Shown here piece by piece: positions 13,601 to 26,528 of a stretch of 64,000 nt of DNA (positions are counted from its first letter, which is position 1; each line of letters opens with the position of its first letter). The position numbers and the translations under genes were made by a program. The notes below the pieces were generated by a model. That model was not told where the DNA came from. It made no database searches and saw only the letters and a list, made by a program, of their open reading frames with translations. Location of the stretch: positions 19,766,559 through 19,830,558 of the forward strand of contig CM055193.1 of assembly GCA_029224185.1 (NCBI GenBank). Reading direction: 5' to 3'. This stretch comes from Karalla daura. Its lineage: Eukaryota; Chordata; Actinopteri; Chaetodontiformes; Leiognathidae.

Positions 13601-15619
13601 AATGTTAAAAAAAAATTGTCCATTTATAGTCACATTTAAAGCATCAATTTTAATAAGATAATAACACAGAACAAAATGTGCAATATTGGGCCTGTTGACC
13701 TCTCACATTAGGAATGGTGGGGAGAATAATAATGAATAACAACAGAATAAATAAATAAATAAATAAATGCAGATGCCAGAAACTTTTTCAGATTATGCGG
13801 CAGGTGAGCAACTTCTACAGGAATGAATGGGCTCCATCTTCGGCTCTAGCATTTTGCAGCCCATAGTTTGTGCAGTAGGATCACTCTTTGAAAAATGTGA
13901 AACCTTTTGACAGATCCATGACTTAAAAATATACAATACAAAGATTAGATGAGATTAGATTAGGTTACAGCTGGAGGTGTCCTGTCATCATTTTTCCAGT
14001 CGTCTATTTTACTATTGGGAAAAATCCTTTTGGCATTTTCCACTTGCTTTTGGCTGGTACCTAAAACTCTGGCTTCAATATATCCACAGTCAGTTGGCAC
14101 AACAACTTCTCTAACTTGGAGGAATATGTAGAATTAGCTGGACTACCTCCATCTAGTGTCTTATGATCGTCGTTGCAACAACAAAAAAATAATTCCAAGC
14201 GGTCAGCGGCCAGGTTTGTTGCAGTCTGTCCAGTGATCGACCTGCATGATGTCGAGTAATGAATTGTTCGGGATAGTGGTACGGATAAGGTACTGTTAGC
14301 CAGGGGTTTGAAGCAGATGCAGGACTTGCAGATTCTGCCATTTTACCCCGTGCCAGCCTAGCTACGCCAGCCTAGAAACCATATCTGGCAACAAGCAATG
14401 CCGTTAATGGCATTCCGATATTGCCACTATTCTTGAATGATTTTATTCAGACAAAATATAATTTTTCAAGGAAACGTTATACCTTTATTCTGCATTCCTA
14501 GGTTTGATTATCAGTGGATAGCAGCTGGACTTCACACCTCTCTTGCACTGGCCTGAGGTGCAAGTGTTGACTGGTTTTGTAGATGTCCTGTAGAGAGGGA
14601 AGGATGCTCATTATACGGACTCTGCAGTTCTGACCACAAAAAGTAAAGGGGAATCACACTTCATTAAACATTAACAACTTTTGTCGTCTTCCCAGCGGAC
14701 CCTAGTCGGTACCTTGGCCTGAACTTGGCAGCTTTGCACAGTGATCCAGGCCATGCTGAGAGGCTTTTCATGCCATTGCTGCTGCCACATGTTCCCATGA
14801 CCTTGGTTAACTGCACACACACAAACACACACACAGATCTGAGCACCCTGCAGGATTGCCATTAAAGTACATGGAGCAGCACTGCAGTAGCCTCATTACT
14901 CAACACAACGTTCATTACCAGCAGCAGCAGGTGGGAGCGCACAGGTACAGCACTTTATGTCTTTACACTTCTTAACAGCACGGATGCCTTTGGAACATTC
15001 ACACGTGTCAGTATGACGTGAAAAGGAGACACTGTCCATTGTGTTTTTATGGGGGGGTTTTTTTATAGGAAATGGGGGCTGATTTTACAAATTATGCAAA
15101 TCAGAGATTTGTTATGGAAGAGAATAGTTTATTTTTAGGTGCTAAAAACTAAGGAAACGGGCCAAAAGATAGTAGGCATTTGGTTTGGGAGCCCCCAGGT
15201 TTCTGAGCCTTTGGAGTCACCTTGAAGCCAATCATGTGAGTTTTTGAGGTCTCATAGTTATTCATCATGGTCCCCTGATGTTGTTCCCCCTCGGTACCAG
15301 AAGAGTCTTCAAAGTCATATCATGGGGTGAAACTGTTTGGGTAGGGCTCTCAAAAACAGCCAGTCACTCAAACGTCCTAAACGCCTCATATGAGTGTTAT
15401 GTTAATAGGTGCCACCAAAGGTTTGAATTCCTTGGGAACTGGAGAAGCATTTTGGATGAGAGGAGAAACATCTTCAGGAACAAAGGTCCAGTTGCCGTTG
15501 TTTTTAGCACCTGAAGACCACCACAGATTACGTTGCAATCATAGTTTATGTTTACTGAGTGTTTTTTTTTCTTTAATTGAAACATCAGTAGAGTGAGCAC
15601 AGATCATGATGAGACTAGC

Positions 15620-15632
15620 ATGCGGAGGGTGT

Positions 15633-15663
<31 letters not shown>

Positions 15664-16441
15664 GGGTGTCTCGTGGGGGCACCCTGTGCCCACCCCCCCG
15701 GTGCAGCTAGGGCCGCCCCTGTCCCGGGATCCTTCAGACGGCATCTGATCCTCCAGCAGCAGCATCACCTCCTCCTCCTGCTCGGACACCGCATATTTGT
15801 GTGGCCTCAGCGGAGCCTCCTGCCGCCTACCGGGGAGGGAGCAGCGGTCCGGTCCCGGGGATTGAGGATATTTGCAGCCGCAGGATGAGGACCGGCCTCG
15901 GTGTCGGTGTCCCGCCGACCGGACCTAAGCCTACAGCTCCCGGTTCACCCCCGATGCGAGCGGAAGTGCGGCGGCGGATCGACGCGGTGTGCACGGGCCG
16001 ACTGCTGCTGTCCGCCCGCTGCGGGGGGAGATGAACCCCCCGAGGCTGCCGTCGGACTGACTCCACCACCGCAGGGTTTCACACCGACCCCGGGGACTCC
16101 AGCTCCAGCTCCAGCCTCCCCTCCTCTCTCACACACACACACACACACACACGCATAGAGACACACGGACACATAGGCTAACCGTATAGACACACACCGG
16201 GGGGAAACACGGAGACATGACATGCTCCAGGAAAAAGAGGAAACGCGACGCGTGTCTTCCCTGAGCTCGGTTTTCTAAGCCAGTCCCGGACCCCGCTCTC
16301 TGCCCGGGTCTGGTCCGGACCTCTGGTGCTGCCGTCCCTCGGGTCCGGGCCTGCTCCCTCCTGTCGGGAGGGGAGGGAGGCGGGGAGGGGGGGCGCAGCG
16401 GCCTGTCTGTCCCTGTGTGGAGGAGCAGCAGCCCCCGGCAG
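15620..16441 (+). other. gpr173: GC-rich block: probable promoter and 5' untranslated exon of gpr173
   Basis: The block is much richer in G, C and CpG than its flanks. It ends in a strong splice donor, CCCCGGCAG then GTAAGAG, with the exon edge at 16441. The nearest strong plus-strand acceptor before the gpr173 CDS is TTTTGTTTAG at 19526-19535, so an untranslated exon spliced over a 3.1-kb intron into the coding exon is the simplest reading. It also holds an 18-nt G run (about 15648-15666) and a (CA)n tract (about 16128-16153). The start of transcription cannot be placed. Short open frames here are not conserved proteins. Confidence 0.5.
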
Positions 16442-19400
16442 GTAAGAGCCTCATCTCTACCATTTTACAGTCTCCGTGCAGGTCTGTGCCCTCGCCCCTG
16501 CTCTGGTCCCTGCCTCCTGGAAGCCCGGACCAGCAGGCTCTCTGGAGGCTGCTGTCTTTGTGTGTGTAGACTCTACAGGGATCATCTGGCGGTGGTGTGT
16601 GCAGAGCAGAGCAGGTCTACCCTCCTGTGTGACACTGTGCTGTGTTGGTGATGAATAATTGAGGGTCTCCAGCAGCTGCAGGGCCTCTCACACCCCTGGA
16701 CAGCCAACAGATGTGGCTGTTTGTGTCTCTCATAATGTGATTGAGAAATGGCCCCTTAGAGAGAATAAGGACCGCAGACTGCGTGTGTGTGTGTGTGTGT
16801 GTGATTTTGAAGCCTTCAAGGCTTCCTAAACCCTGGTTGTGATCAGACCTGCACAGTCAGGCTCCCTGATGCTGCCCCAGCGTCAGACACCAGCTCTGTC
16901 TCCATCTCATCCAGTGAGCTGTGTCGCCTCCTCCCACTGCCGTGCAGCCGGAGGTGTTGGGCTGCTGTTGCTACCCAGTTCCTGACAGTGACTCTGCCCT
17001 CCGCCGCCAACCAACTTCCAGCTTCGCATAGCCCCTCCTTCAAGACACAAAGCCTCGTTCAGCTCCCCTCAGCCCCCAGCCTGTGGAGCTGCGAGGGCTG
17101 CGACTCCTCAGATGCCCCGAGAGGAACATATTCAAAGGGCGATTGGTTTTGCTCGATCGATCTCCATTCTCATCCCCCCCGTCCATCGCTGTGATCATGT
17201 CGACGTCCACGTCAAGTGATTCCCAACCGAGCTGCTCCCTCGCCCTCCCCGTATGAAAATAAACGGACACCCCTGAACCTAACGACTGTTTTATCATTCA
17301 TTCATTCAATCATTCATTCATTTATTCAGTCATTCACTCATTCCCTCACACATTTATTGCCTCACATTCAGCCTCGCCTTTGAAAGGTTCATTTCACCCA
17401 AATGACACAGGTCTGTAGCTACATGCTAACAATAGCGAGCTAACAGGTTACCCTGCTACAATTAGTCAACGAATAAAAAAAAAACTAACCCTAACCTTTG
17501 TAAAAAATGTACATTTGTAAACATTTTTTAGGCCAAATAACTACTCAATTAATCAAGAAAATGACATTACAAAATTCCATTTATTGCTACCCTAGTTGCA
17601 GGTTACGTTTGGTTTACGTTTAGGTTTACGTTTGCTAACGATGAGGACTGAACGGCAACACAACAGAGCCAATGCTGGTTGATTTGAGACCGACTGCAGG
17701 TGTTCAAAATGGGAGAAAAAGGAAACGTTTGGTTGACTTTTGCGTGAACTCACTCACTGGAAGCAGGAGAAGCTCTGCTCATCAGCTAACAACAACTTTG
17801 ATGAGAGAATGCTGAAAGGATGCCAGGGCTGAGTTCAACGATTAATTTGATTACTTGATTATCCATTAATTTTATAAAATGTCAGGGGAGAAAATTGTTG
17901 ATAATTTGATGGAGGCTCAAAGTGACGTCTTCATAGTGATGTCCTTGAAAAACAAGAGAAGCGCTCTCTCTTCAAAATGGTTGCTGATTTATTTAGGTTG
18001 ATCTGGATACAGATTAATGACTAATTAGCAGCTCCTGCTACATTAATACCAGACTAGCAGTTCAAGGCAAACTATTTTCACGATTGATAAGTCTAGTTGA
18101 GGGATTAAATGTATTTTTATGTGTGTGTTTGTGTTTTTTAAAAGAAATGATGTTCATCTTCAAACATGAGCTTCTTAAAATCAAATATTTTCAGGTTTTG
18201 ACAGCAAAATGTTTAAAGCAAGCTGACCTTAATGAATATTGACTATTGAATGTTTTTCAGTTTTGCTGCCATTTTATTGACGGACAGTGAATAGATTAAG
18301 CAAGAAATGGACAGATTAGTGAACTGAAAAGAATCTGTTATTCCTCATATCAGTTGCCAAAGCCGTGCTAGATGTCTCCATGGGCGAGGCACCAAATGAC
18401 AACAAAGATGGCCGCACACCACCTCAGGTCTCAGAGTCCGTGAAATAAATCCTGAAATGTTCAGCTCACAGTGAGGACCAGTGAACGTCTGGGGTTGTTT
18501 TCTTACCGCTCCAGCGAAGGTGAGACATCTGGAGTGAGGGGCTACTGACTATGAACATTGTGAAAACACAATGTTCACAAACCAAACACAAAACAAAACA
18601 GTAAAGCAACGAACAAGCCGCTGAACTTGTTCATGACCAAGTTCATTGTTTTGGTGTTTATCTTTCAATACTAAGACTGGAATCGAAAGAGTTAGTGGAA
18701 AATTCAGCCAAAAGACTTAAACCAGTGCAAAAATCCATGCTGACTTAGTTTACCCAACAGAATTTTACCTGGTGTGCTCACACCCAAAATAAAATGGTGC
18801 AGCGACCATGGATGGAAATGGAGGGAGTTGAAACTGAGGTTCCTCTCAGGTGACATGAACAGAGAGTGCTAACATACTGAGACCAGACTGGGACAAGCAC
18901 CAGAACAGTGTTGATGTGAAAGCAGACGACATGACATCACAAGACGCTGTAAATGTCAGCTCTGCGTTGTGTTTAGGTGTTGTAGGAAACCACACCGCTG
19001 CTGTCTCGAGACGTTTTCTATGGATGACACTGACAATGAAACACAAAAATAAGTAAAAAAGAAAACACTCCTCAGCTCTCACACCCAACCAGGGCAGCCC
19101 CTGCCTACACAATGCGTATGGCCCCTCGATGCAATAGGGGCCCCATTTTGCACAAAGGATGCGCATATGCGCAGCCGTGAGGCACGCTACTAGATCAGCT
19201 GTCAGCGCGAGGCAGGAGAAGAGAAGAAAGGTTGTTCAGTGGCATTTCATTGTACTGTCGTTTTGTGCCTAATACACATTTGGGACTTGGTAGGGTCGGG
19301 GGGAGGTCTTTTTCGCTTAGGGCCCCATTTTGGTCAGGGACAGCGCTGCACTCAAAACCCTACAAATATTGACATCACAAGAAAACTGTTACATGACACC

Positions 19401-19535
19401 TAATAAATTCTAAGACAGAGAAAAACAATAAAAGACATCCTACCACTCCCGCATAAATGTAAACCATAAGTATCTAACTGGAGGTGTTTTTTGAGAGATC
19501 TTTGTCTCTGAACTCTTTGCCTTTTTTTTGTTTAG
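16442..19535 (+). other. Probable 5'UTR intron of gpr173
   Basis: It is bounded by the donor at 16442 and the acceptor at 19535. It contains an (ATTC)n tract (about 17292-17345), a TG tract (about 16784-16803) and, at about 19085-19350, a segment with AGGGGCCCCATTTTG-like words that resembles an interspersed repeat. No coding exon is evident. Confidence 0.4.
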
Positions 19536-19757
19536 GATCCGAAGGCGAGACGACACAACCGAAGGTCTTTGCTTGAAATGAGGCGATGTGGATCAAGGTC
19601 TTCCTGTTCCTGGTGAACTCTAGAAAGGAAGCAACCACGAGGACAAAGGCACGAGCAGCAGACGGAGGAGGCGGAGGAGGAGGAGGAGGCAGGGGTGGCG
19701 GCGTGGCGGCTTTGCTGTGGCTGAAGGACAGGTGGAATGGGAGGGGGGGCGTTTGGG

Positions 19758-20921
19758 ATGGCGAATGGAAATGAGAGCAGCGAGGGACCGGCGGGGCCCA
19801 TGGCAGCGGTGGTGGCGACCGCGGGGGGCATGGCGGCTGAGAGTCCGTCCTCGGCCGTGTCCACCTACATCAAACTGGTGCTGCTGGGGCTGATCATCTG
19901 CGTCAGCCTGGTGGGGAACCTGGTGGTGTCCCTGCTGGTGCTGCGGGACCGGGCGCTGCACAAAGCCCCGTACTACTTCCTGCTGGACCTGTGTCTGGCG
20001 GACACCATTCGCTCGGCCATCTGCTTCCCCTTCGTGCTGGTGTCCATCAAGAACGGCTCGGCCTGGACCTACAGCGTGCTGAGCTGCAAGGTGGTGGCCT
20101 TCATGGCCGTGCTCTTCTGTTTCCACGCGGCCTTCATGCTGTTCTGCATCAGCGTCACGCGCTACATGGCCATCGCGCACCACCGCTTCTACTCCAAGCG
20201 CATGACGTTCTGGACATGCGTGGCCGTGGTGTGCATGGTGTGGACGCTGTCCGTGGCCATGGCGTTCCCGCCCGTGTTCGACGTGGGCACCTACAAGTTC
20301 ATCCGCGAGGAGGACCAGTGCATCTTTGAGCACCGCTACTTCAAAGCCAACGACACGCTGGGCTTCATGCTGATGCTGGCCGTGCTCATCCTGGCCACGC
20401 ATTTGGTCTACATGAAGTTGCTCCTCTTCGAGTACAAGCACCGCAAGATGAAGCCGGTCCAGATGGTACCAGCCATCAGCCAGAACTGGACCTTCCACGG
20501 GCCGGGGGCCACCGGACAGGCAGCTGCCAACTGGATCGCAGGCTTCGGCAGGGGCCCCATGCCGCCCACTCTGCTGGGCATCCGGCAGAACTTGCACAAC
20601 CAGAACCGTCGCCTGCTGGGTATGGAGGAGTTCAAGGCAGAGAAACAGCTGGGCAGGATGTTCTACGTGATCACCCTGCTCTTCCTGGTGCTCTGGTCCC
20701 CCTACATAGTGGCGTGCTACTGGAGGGTGTTTGTCAAGGCCTGCACAATACCACATCGTTACCTCTCCACCACTGTGTGGATGAGCTTTGCCCAAGCCGG
20801 GGTCAACCCCATCGTCTGTTTCTTCCTAAACAAAGACTTGAAGAAAGGGCTCCTTTCCCACCTCCCAGCTTGCTGCAGGACTAAACCTCATCTGCCGCGA
20901 GAGCCTTATTGTGTCATGTAA
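19758..20921 (+). CDS. gpr173: Probable G-protein coupled receptor 173 (SREB3)
   Basis: Orphan class A GPCR of the SREB family (GPR27, GPR85, GPR173), expressed mainly in brain and plasma-membrane located; its ligand is unsettled. The single-exon frame encodes 387 aa, close to the 373 aa I recall for human GPR173. Seven hydrophobic segments are visible. After TM3 comes ISVTRYMAIAHHRF (TRY in place of DRY). The second loop holds FDVGTYKFIREEDQCIFEHR, the long third loop has the family block QNWTFHGPGATGQAAANWIA, TM7 has NPIVCFF (no NPxxY tyrosine), and the tail ends in REPYCVM. These blocks are nearly identical to mammalian GPR173 rather than GPR27 or GPR85. I chose the ATG at 19758 (MANGNES), because mammalian proteins start MAN. 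An in-frame ATG at 19737 would add seven residues. Confidence 0.96.
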   Translation: MANGNESSEGPAGPMAAVVATAGGMAAESPSSAVSTYIKLVLLGLIICVSLVGNLVVSLLVLRDRALHKAPYYFLLDLCLADTIRSAICFPFVLVSIKNGSAWTYSVLSCKVVAFMAVLFCFHAAFMLFCISVTRYMAIAHHRFYSKRMTFWTCVAVVCMVWTLSVAMAFPPVFDVGTYKFIREEDQCIFEHRYFKANDTLGFMLMLAVLILATHLVYMKLLLFEYKHRKMKPVQMVPAISQNWTFHGPGATGQAAANWIAGFGRGPMPPTLLGIRQNLHNQNRRLLGMEEFKAEKQLGRMFYVITLLFLVLWSPYIVACYWRVFVKACTIPHRYLSTTVWMSFAQAGVNPIVCFFLNKDLKKGLLSHLPACCRTKPHLPREPYCVM

Positions 20922-23011
20922 GAGGTGACGGTGTCGAGGGAAGTGACTGAGGGGCCGACAGAGTAGTCAGGAGGTTATCAGCTTCAGTTACTATGGCTTT
21001 TGATTGAATGTGAGATACGGGAAAGCAGTGGGTGGAACATGAGGATTTGGCCTCAAAAATCCAATGGTGCAGCAACTGTCAACAAACAGCTGCCAAAATG
21101 AGGCCAATTAGAAATGTCCTGGTAAACACAAAGGGTGTTTGAGAGGAGAAAAAGATCCAGAGGGACAAACAAAGCTTTCGGGTTTAAGTTTAAGTCTTAC
21201 TAACCTTCTGGATCAGTTCTTAAACCAAGAGAACGAGTTCTTAAACCTGGTGTTCAGTCGAATTTTGCAACCCTTTGAGCCGTGCTACTCGGCCCACAAT
21301 CTTGGGCTCTGTTTCCACACCCATAAATGGATGGAACTGTGGTGTGTGGCACATGATGAATGTTGGTGAATGGAGACATCCTAGCGCTGATATCTTAAAT
21401 GAAGATGTTATATTAAAGTATCAAAACATGCTCCCCTTATTCTTGCAGTTCACATAATGTTATTCTGTACTGGCATCATTATTTGATAGGAGATACCTTT
21501 TGAAATGTGTTACCCCTAAAATCTAATATACCGAGTAGAGTATCAAAACATGCTCCCCATGCTCAGACAGTATTAGTACCTAGTACTCACCTCTGTTTGC
21601 AGTCTTGACACAAAAACAACTTAAAAAGAGGTCATAACACTGTGAGAGTTCAGCTGCAAGTTGAGACTCATAACGTACGTTTCCACAGCCATGCAACTGA
21701 TTCACACTTCAGTAGCGGTTTTCCACAAAGCAGCGAAATTTGTCAGAACACCAGGGCGCCGTCGTCGGTGATCAGCTGCACCCTGTTTTGATACCTCATC
21801 AGAATCTGATCGAGCTGCAGTCGCCGGATGAGCTCCGTCTCTCTGTCCGACGCGACAAGTCTTGTGTTTTGTTCATCGGGGCTCACGTTTTTCTTTTTAG
21901 CTTCCGGTCAGCAATCGGATGAAATGGCGGCACACGTTGTCACACTCGGGCCTGAAAACGATGAATCGGCTCCTGAAAACGGACGAGAGGGCGCAGCACG
22001 GGAAAGAGAGACGATTGAGGAGAACTGGAGCTCGCAGCCCGGCATCAGCTTTAATTCGCACGCTGATTTCTTTGATTTCACGTCACTGTCCCGACCTGTC
22101 ACTCGTGTCAGACATGACGGAGTCCCCGTCAGGCCCCGGTCTCCCGGCGGTCTTAGCCAGCGCTACGGTGTCCGACAACGTCGACAAAACATGCCGTTTT
22201 TAAAGTCATAAATTCAGACCTCACGCACCAAATCGAGAATCCAAATCCCGCGGCGAACAGGTAGAATTAAAAAAAAAAAAAAGAATGTGAAGCTGCGGCG
22301 GTCGCCCCGTGCTCAAGCCGCACACCCAGGGGAAGCCACAGCGCGGGCCGCAGCGTCAGGGGGTTAGCGTGGTTAGCGTCGACCCGAGGTGCGGCTGGGC
22401 GGGAGGATGGCTTAGGACGGGCTGCGGCCATTGTGATGTGTCTGAATGTGTGACAGCGCTGAAGCCCCGCGCCCCCGATTCCAACCTCGTCCTCCCAAAG
22501 TTCAAGCCTTACTCCCCCGGAAACGCCCCCCCTCCCCCCCCGCTTCCCCCCCAGGCGCCCCAACACGGCCCCGCTTCTGGAACACTGTGAACGCCCGCTG
22601 CGCCTCCTCTGGGGAGACGGAGAGGCGGAGCGCAGACGGACGGAGGACGAGGAGCCACGACGAAGGCCCCGCGCCCGGCACCGCCTTTGGGAAGACTGAG
22701 CGTCGGAAGGGTGGACCCGGGGTGTTTCTTGTTTTTGTTTGTTTTTCGAGGTGAAAGGAAGAGAAACTGTGAAAGCCCCGATGAGTCTGGGGCGTCGGGG
22801 GCGGCCAGCCGAGCCCCTCCCGGCCGCCTCAGGCGGATCACCTTTTGTAAATGTACTGTGACCTCTGTACTATTTAGTGTGTAACATACCGACAGCAAAC
22901 CAACTCTGAAATGCAACCGAAGAGATCCTTATCATATTTTTACTCTGTGTGCGTGCGTGCGTGCGTGCGCGAGTGTTTTTATCGGAAGGTGTGAATGCGC
23001 GTGAGAGGAGA

Positions 23012-23012
<1 letters not shown>

Positions 23013-23057
<45 letters not shown>
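23013..23057. repeat. Homopolymer run of 45 G
   Basis: An uninterrupted G tract. Assembly length may be imprecise for such a run. Confidence 0.9.
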
Positions 23058-23058
<1 letters not shown>

Positions 23059-23721
23059 GCAGGAAGTGAGCAGACGTGCACATTGTTTGCATTTCGAAGG
23101 TGTGACACCTGCAAGAGCCTTCCGCAGCGTTCTCGCCTCGGCCCGCAAACATTCGAGGATTCCCCCCCCCCCCCCCCCCACCCCCGAAACTGTATTGATG
23201 ACGGTTAAAAAAAACAAAAAAAAGAAAGAAAGAAAGAAAGAAAAAGGTTCGGGTCAATGCGACTGGACACGTGGCGCCTGCCAATCGTCCGATTGCGTCA
23301 CGCCTCTGAGAGGTCGATCAGTGAAATCAGGAGCTGGCGTCTCGGACCGTTCACCGACACCTATTGCCACGGCTTTGACCCCATTGACCCCCCCCCCCCG
23401 GGCCCGTTTACCTTTCGGTCGCACACGCTTCGGCTCTCCCCATCGGGTGCGGCGGGCAGAAGCCACCGACCAGTGAATGTGGGGCCCTCGCGGAGTCGCG
23501 GCGAGCGTGCCGGGCAGAGCGATGGCGACTGGCCAGCGAGGTCACCTCACCCTCACCCCCTCCCTCGATCTGGAGGCCGAGGCCGAGGCCGAGGCCGAGG
23601 GGCGGCGCTCTCGTGACTGGGGGTTCCCTCTCCTCTCCGTTCTGTGACGTTGACAAAGTGGTCGAGCTATTCCGCATGTCTCTGCCGATTTCTGACTTTT
23701 GCTGTTGGTTTTTGTAAAGAA

Positions 23722-23727
23722 AATAAA
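23722..23727 (+). terminator. AATAAA polyadenylation signal, candidate for gpr173
   Basis: A canonical hexamer in GAAAATAAATTTCG at the end of the presumed 3'UTR. It is the first AATAAA I noticed downstream of the stop codon. Confidence 0.45.
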
Positions 23728-23745
23728 TTTCGTTTGAAATGAGCA

Positions 23746-26015
23746 GGATGCTTGGATGACTCACGCCGGGTGCACATGCGACGCCTCTTCTTTTTTTTCT
23801 CTCCAGTTGCTTCTTTTTCATTAGGTTTCATTAGGGCAGCGGCCGATGGTCCCCGGGATTGAAGCCTCCTCTCTCTCTCTGAAGATGACATAGGCCCGCA
23901 CAGGTCCCCACCACACCGTACCGCCGCCTCGCCTCGCCTCCGCTCCGCTCGCCCTGGGCCGCCTCGGGTCAGGCGAGAGAGATCTCCCGGCTCCGCTGGC
24001 TGTTAACGTGGCGGGCGGTCACACTTGTGGCTCGCACTTGGTGCCTTTTTTCTCTGACCTCTCGCTCGCCTGCCATCCCTCTATGGCACCCACAGGCCAT
24101 GGTTTGAAACCCCCAGGTGACGGTTGTGTGAAAAACTTAACCCGGTGCCATGAAGAAAGCACCAGTGTGGAGTGGAGGTGAGACGAGGTGATAGTGATAC
24201 TGATACTGATAATGAGTGCTCTAAGAAGCCTCTCACTTTGGACCAAAGCAGTGATCCTCTGCCTGTTCATTTTAATACCAGCATGTGCTGGACTCATCTT
24301 TGCCAGTACTGGTGTGCTTGTGTGAATGAACGGTCACCTAGGCAGCCTTAAAAACAAACAAACATTCAAACATGTCCCCAGTGATCACAGTGTTACGGCT
24401 CACTTTTTTCCAGTGGTTTAGTTTGATCTAGCCCGACTAAAAATACAGACTTTCGCCTGTTTTGTCAAACCTTTTTGTCAGTAATGATGCTGATTTTCCT
24501 TACCTGCTCTATGACCTTGTTTCTTTGTGAGTAGATGTGTGGTCCTTTACAAAGCCGGACCTTTGCTGGTCTTTAACCTTAGCCAAGAAGTTTCTAGATG
24601 ATCCCAAATTGACCTTCACATTCAAAACCACTGGTGGAAAAGACTGTGATCAGTGACCTGCGCATACCTTAATGTCGGAGGGAGGAGGTACCTTTGTGTC
24701 ACTATGCACATTCATTTAACTAATTATGGTGTTTACATCGGTCACATGCATTTCTTATAGAACACTGCACTCACACTTCCACTTGCGTGCTGAAGAGCAG
24801 GGATTAATGCCCAGTGACACGCCCACACAACATTCCTCGCGATGCACATAATGTTCAAGATAGAAATGTGGGAAATGTGGCAGAGAAGATGAACTGTGGT
24901 CACGAGTGTTATTCTGCTTCTTTAACACGAACCTCACTCCAACATCCGTAACATTTTCAAGACTTGATCCCAAAAGGGTGACGTCCTACTCGTTTCTTGC
25001 TTCTTGCTTCGTTTTTGTTTTAATATTTGGGCTTGGCCAGAGTATATGTCGACCTTTCAAATGCCAACTTTTTCACAAAACACTGAAAAAATTGACATTA
25101 GGATGGTGGTTGGGGATACGTTTGCATAATGCTAATAGGATACGAATCCCCCAGTTGTCATGTTTAACGTAAGCATTAATCACTGCGATCACTGCTTATG
25201 AAAGGTTACCTTTTTCCAGGTTATGGTGATGAAAAGTCACTGTTTACTGGGTCTAGTCTTATTCAGGTTGAGGTGAGAATACCGTTGCCCGAGTTAACAG
25301 TCAGTAACAAACTAAATGAAATCACAGTGGAGGCCTGAAACGGGCCAGGAATACAGGAGTACGTCCCATCCTTCACATCCAGAGATCCCCGGACGAGCCG
25401 AGGACAAGCCTCCGAGCTGCTGTGAAGCTTCGCCGTGCTCCCGGCTGACCCAGACACCAAGACACAAGGTGTCTTCACCTCTCGCTGACACCGGCCACCT
25501 GCGTGCTGCGACTCCACGCCGTGATCCTCCACAAATCCTGCAAATCCAGAGCAATCCCCGCCACGCGAGCAGGCGCCCGGCTGATTGGCTTTAGCTCAGG
25601 ACGCAAAGCGGTCTGATCGGTGACTTCACGCCCAAAAGCTCTGAATGGTGAGCAAATGCTAGAGGAGCAAGTTCGAACCACCTCTGATTGGCTTCCTGTG
25701 ATGTCGACCCCAGACAAGCCAGTTAAAGGTGGATCGTGGGACACTTGCTTGACCATGCATGCTTCGGGACAGACAGATCTGAGATTTCCCTCTTCATGTA
25801 GCCTGGTGCTAGCACCCAGACGGCCGTGTGCCCGAGCTGAAGAAATGGGAGCATCCGATACAGGTGCTGATTGCATAAATAACACAACTACCAGTCCTTA
25901 GGACGACGTGAGGTGACGTGGTACACAGTGAAATCGCACACAGGCCCGGGTGAGCACACCGGCAGCTGTGGACAGCACCATCGAGTGGTGAGAAGATGAA
26001 CACACCTCAAAGGAC
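23746..26015. other. Intergenic stretch between gpr173 and suv39h1
   Basis: The two genes converge on this 2.3-kb stretch. Frames at 25263-25901 are open on both strands, but they have no similarity I recognise and no splice logic. No RNA gene was seen. Confidence 0.5.
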
Positions 26016-26033
26016 ACGCATCGCTTAAAAACC

Positions 26034-26039
26034 TTTATT
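26034..26039 (-). terminator. AATAAA polyadenylation signal of suv39h1 (minus strand)
   Basis: TTTATT on the plus strand within CCTTTATTTACAC. In transcript sense AATAAA is followed within 40 nt by GTGTCCTTTGAGGTGTG, a good GT-rich downstream element. Confidence 0.6.
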
Positions 26040-26414
26040 TACACTCTTCTCACCCTCCAACTATAATAAAAAACGGGATTCAATGACTAACAAATACAAT
26101 TTATGTATATATACACACACACACACTGTAAAATATGAATCAGTCCGACCACAAAACACGCGAGGGGCACTTACCCCCCCCCCCCCCCCCCCCCCCACCA
26201 CCACCCCCCAGTGCCCCTGGTGCTGGCATCCAGAGAGGGACCTCATCTTCCAGGCCCCCCCCCCACAGCCCCCCCCCCCCCCCCCTCCCTTACACCCCCA
26301 CACTGCTCGTCTGCAGACTCGCAACTCATTGCATAGTGACGCACGCGTGCGGACCGACGCGGCCCGACAGTCCTCCGGGCCTGCTTCAAACGGACGTCCA
26401 GCGGCTCACCTGAG

Positions 26415-26528
<114 letters not shown>

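Larger units (their letters stand above)
11143..15610. other. Gene-free stretch with repeat remnants
   Basis: No gene is supported. A (TG)n tract (11661-11733), a (GA)n tract (about 13193-13220), an (AAAT)n tract (about 13745-13768), a SINE fragment and a hAT-like terminus lie here. A minus-strand frame at 11882-12136 is open, but I see no splice context or recognised domain for it. Confidence 0.5.
20922..23745 (+). other. gpr173: Probable long 3'UTR of gpr173
   Basis: No further gene or acceptor is needed between the gpr173 stop and an AATAAA at 23722-23727. The tract is non-coding in character and contains a run of 45 G (23013-23057), an 18-nt C run (23162-23179), an A-rich AAAG tract (about 23210-23246) and a GCCGAG repeat (about 23574-23600). 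Earlier polyadenylation is possible, so the full 2.8-kb extent is inferred. Confidence 0.4.

Noticed and set aside
15178..15200. Possible right end of the hAT-like element at 13526
   Set aside because: GGTTTGGGAGCCCC only loosely resembles the inverted terminus and lies 1.7 kb away. The match is too weak to define an element.
17470..17500. Telomere-like CTAACCCTAACC
   Set aside because: It has only two units, too short for an interstitial telomeric repeat.
21740..22211. Plus-strand frames of about 94-127 residues after gpr173
   Set aside because: They lie within the probable gpr173 3'UTR, several frames overlap, composition is not protein-like, and no similarity is recognised.
25263..25901. 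Overlapping open frames on both strands between gpr173 and suv39h1
   Set aside because: Both strands are open to similar extents, which is typical of GC-balanced non-coding DNA. There are no splice or promoter signals.
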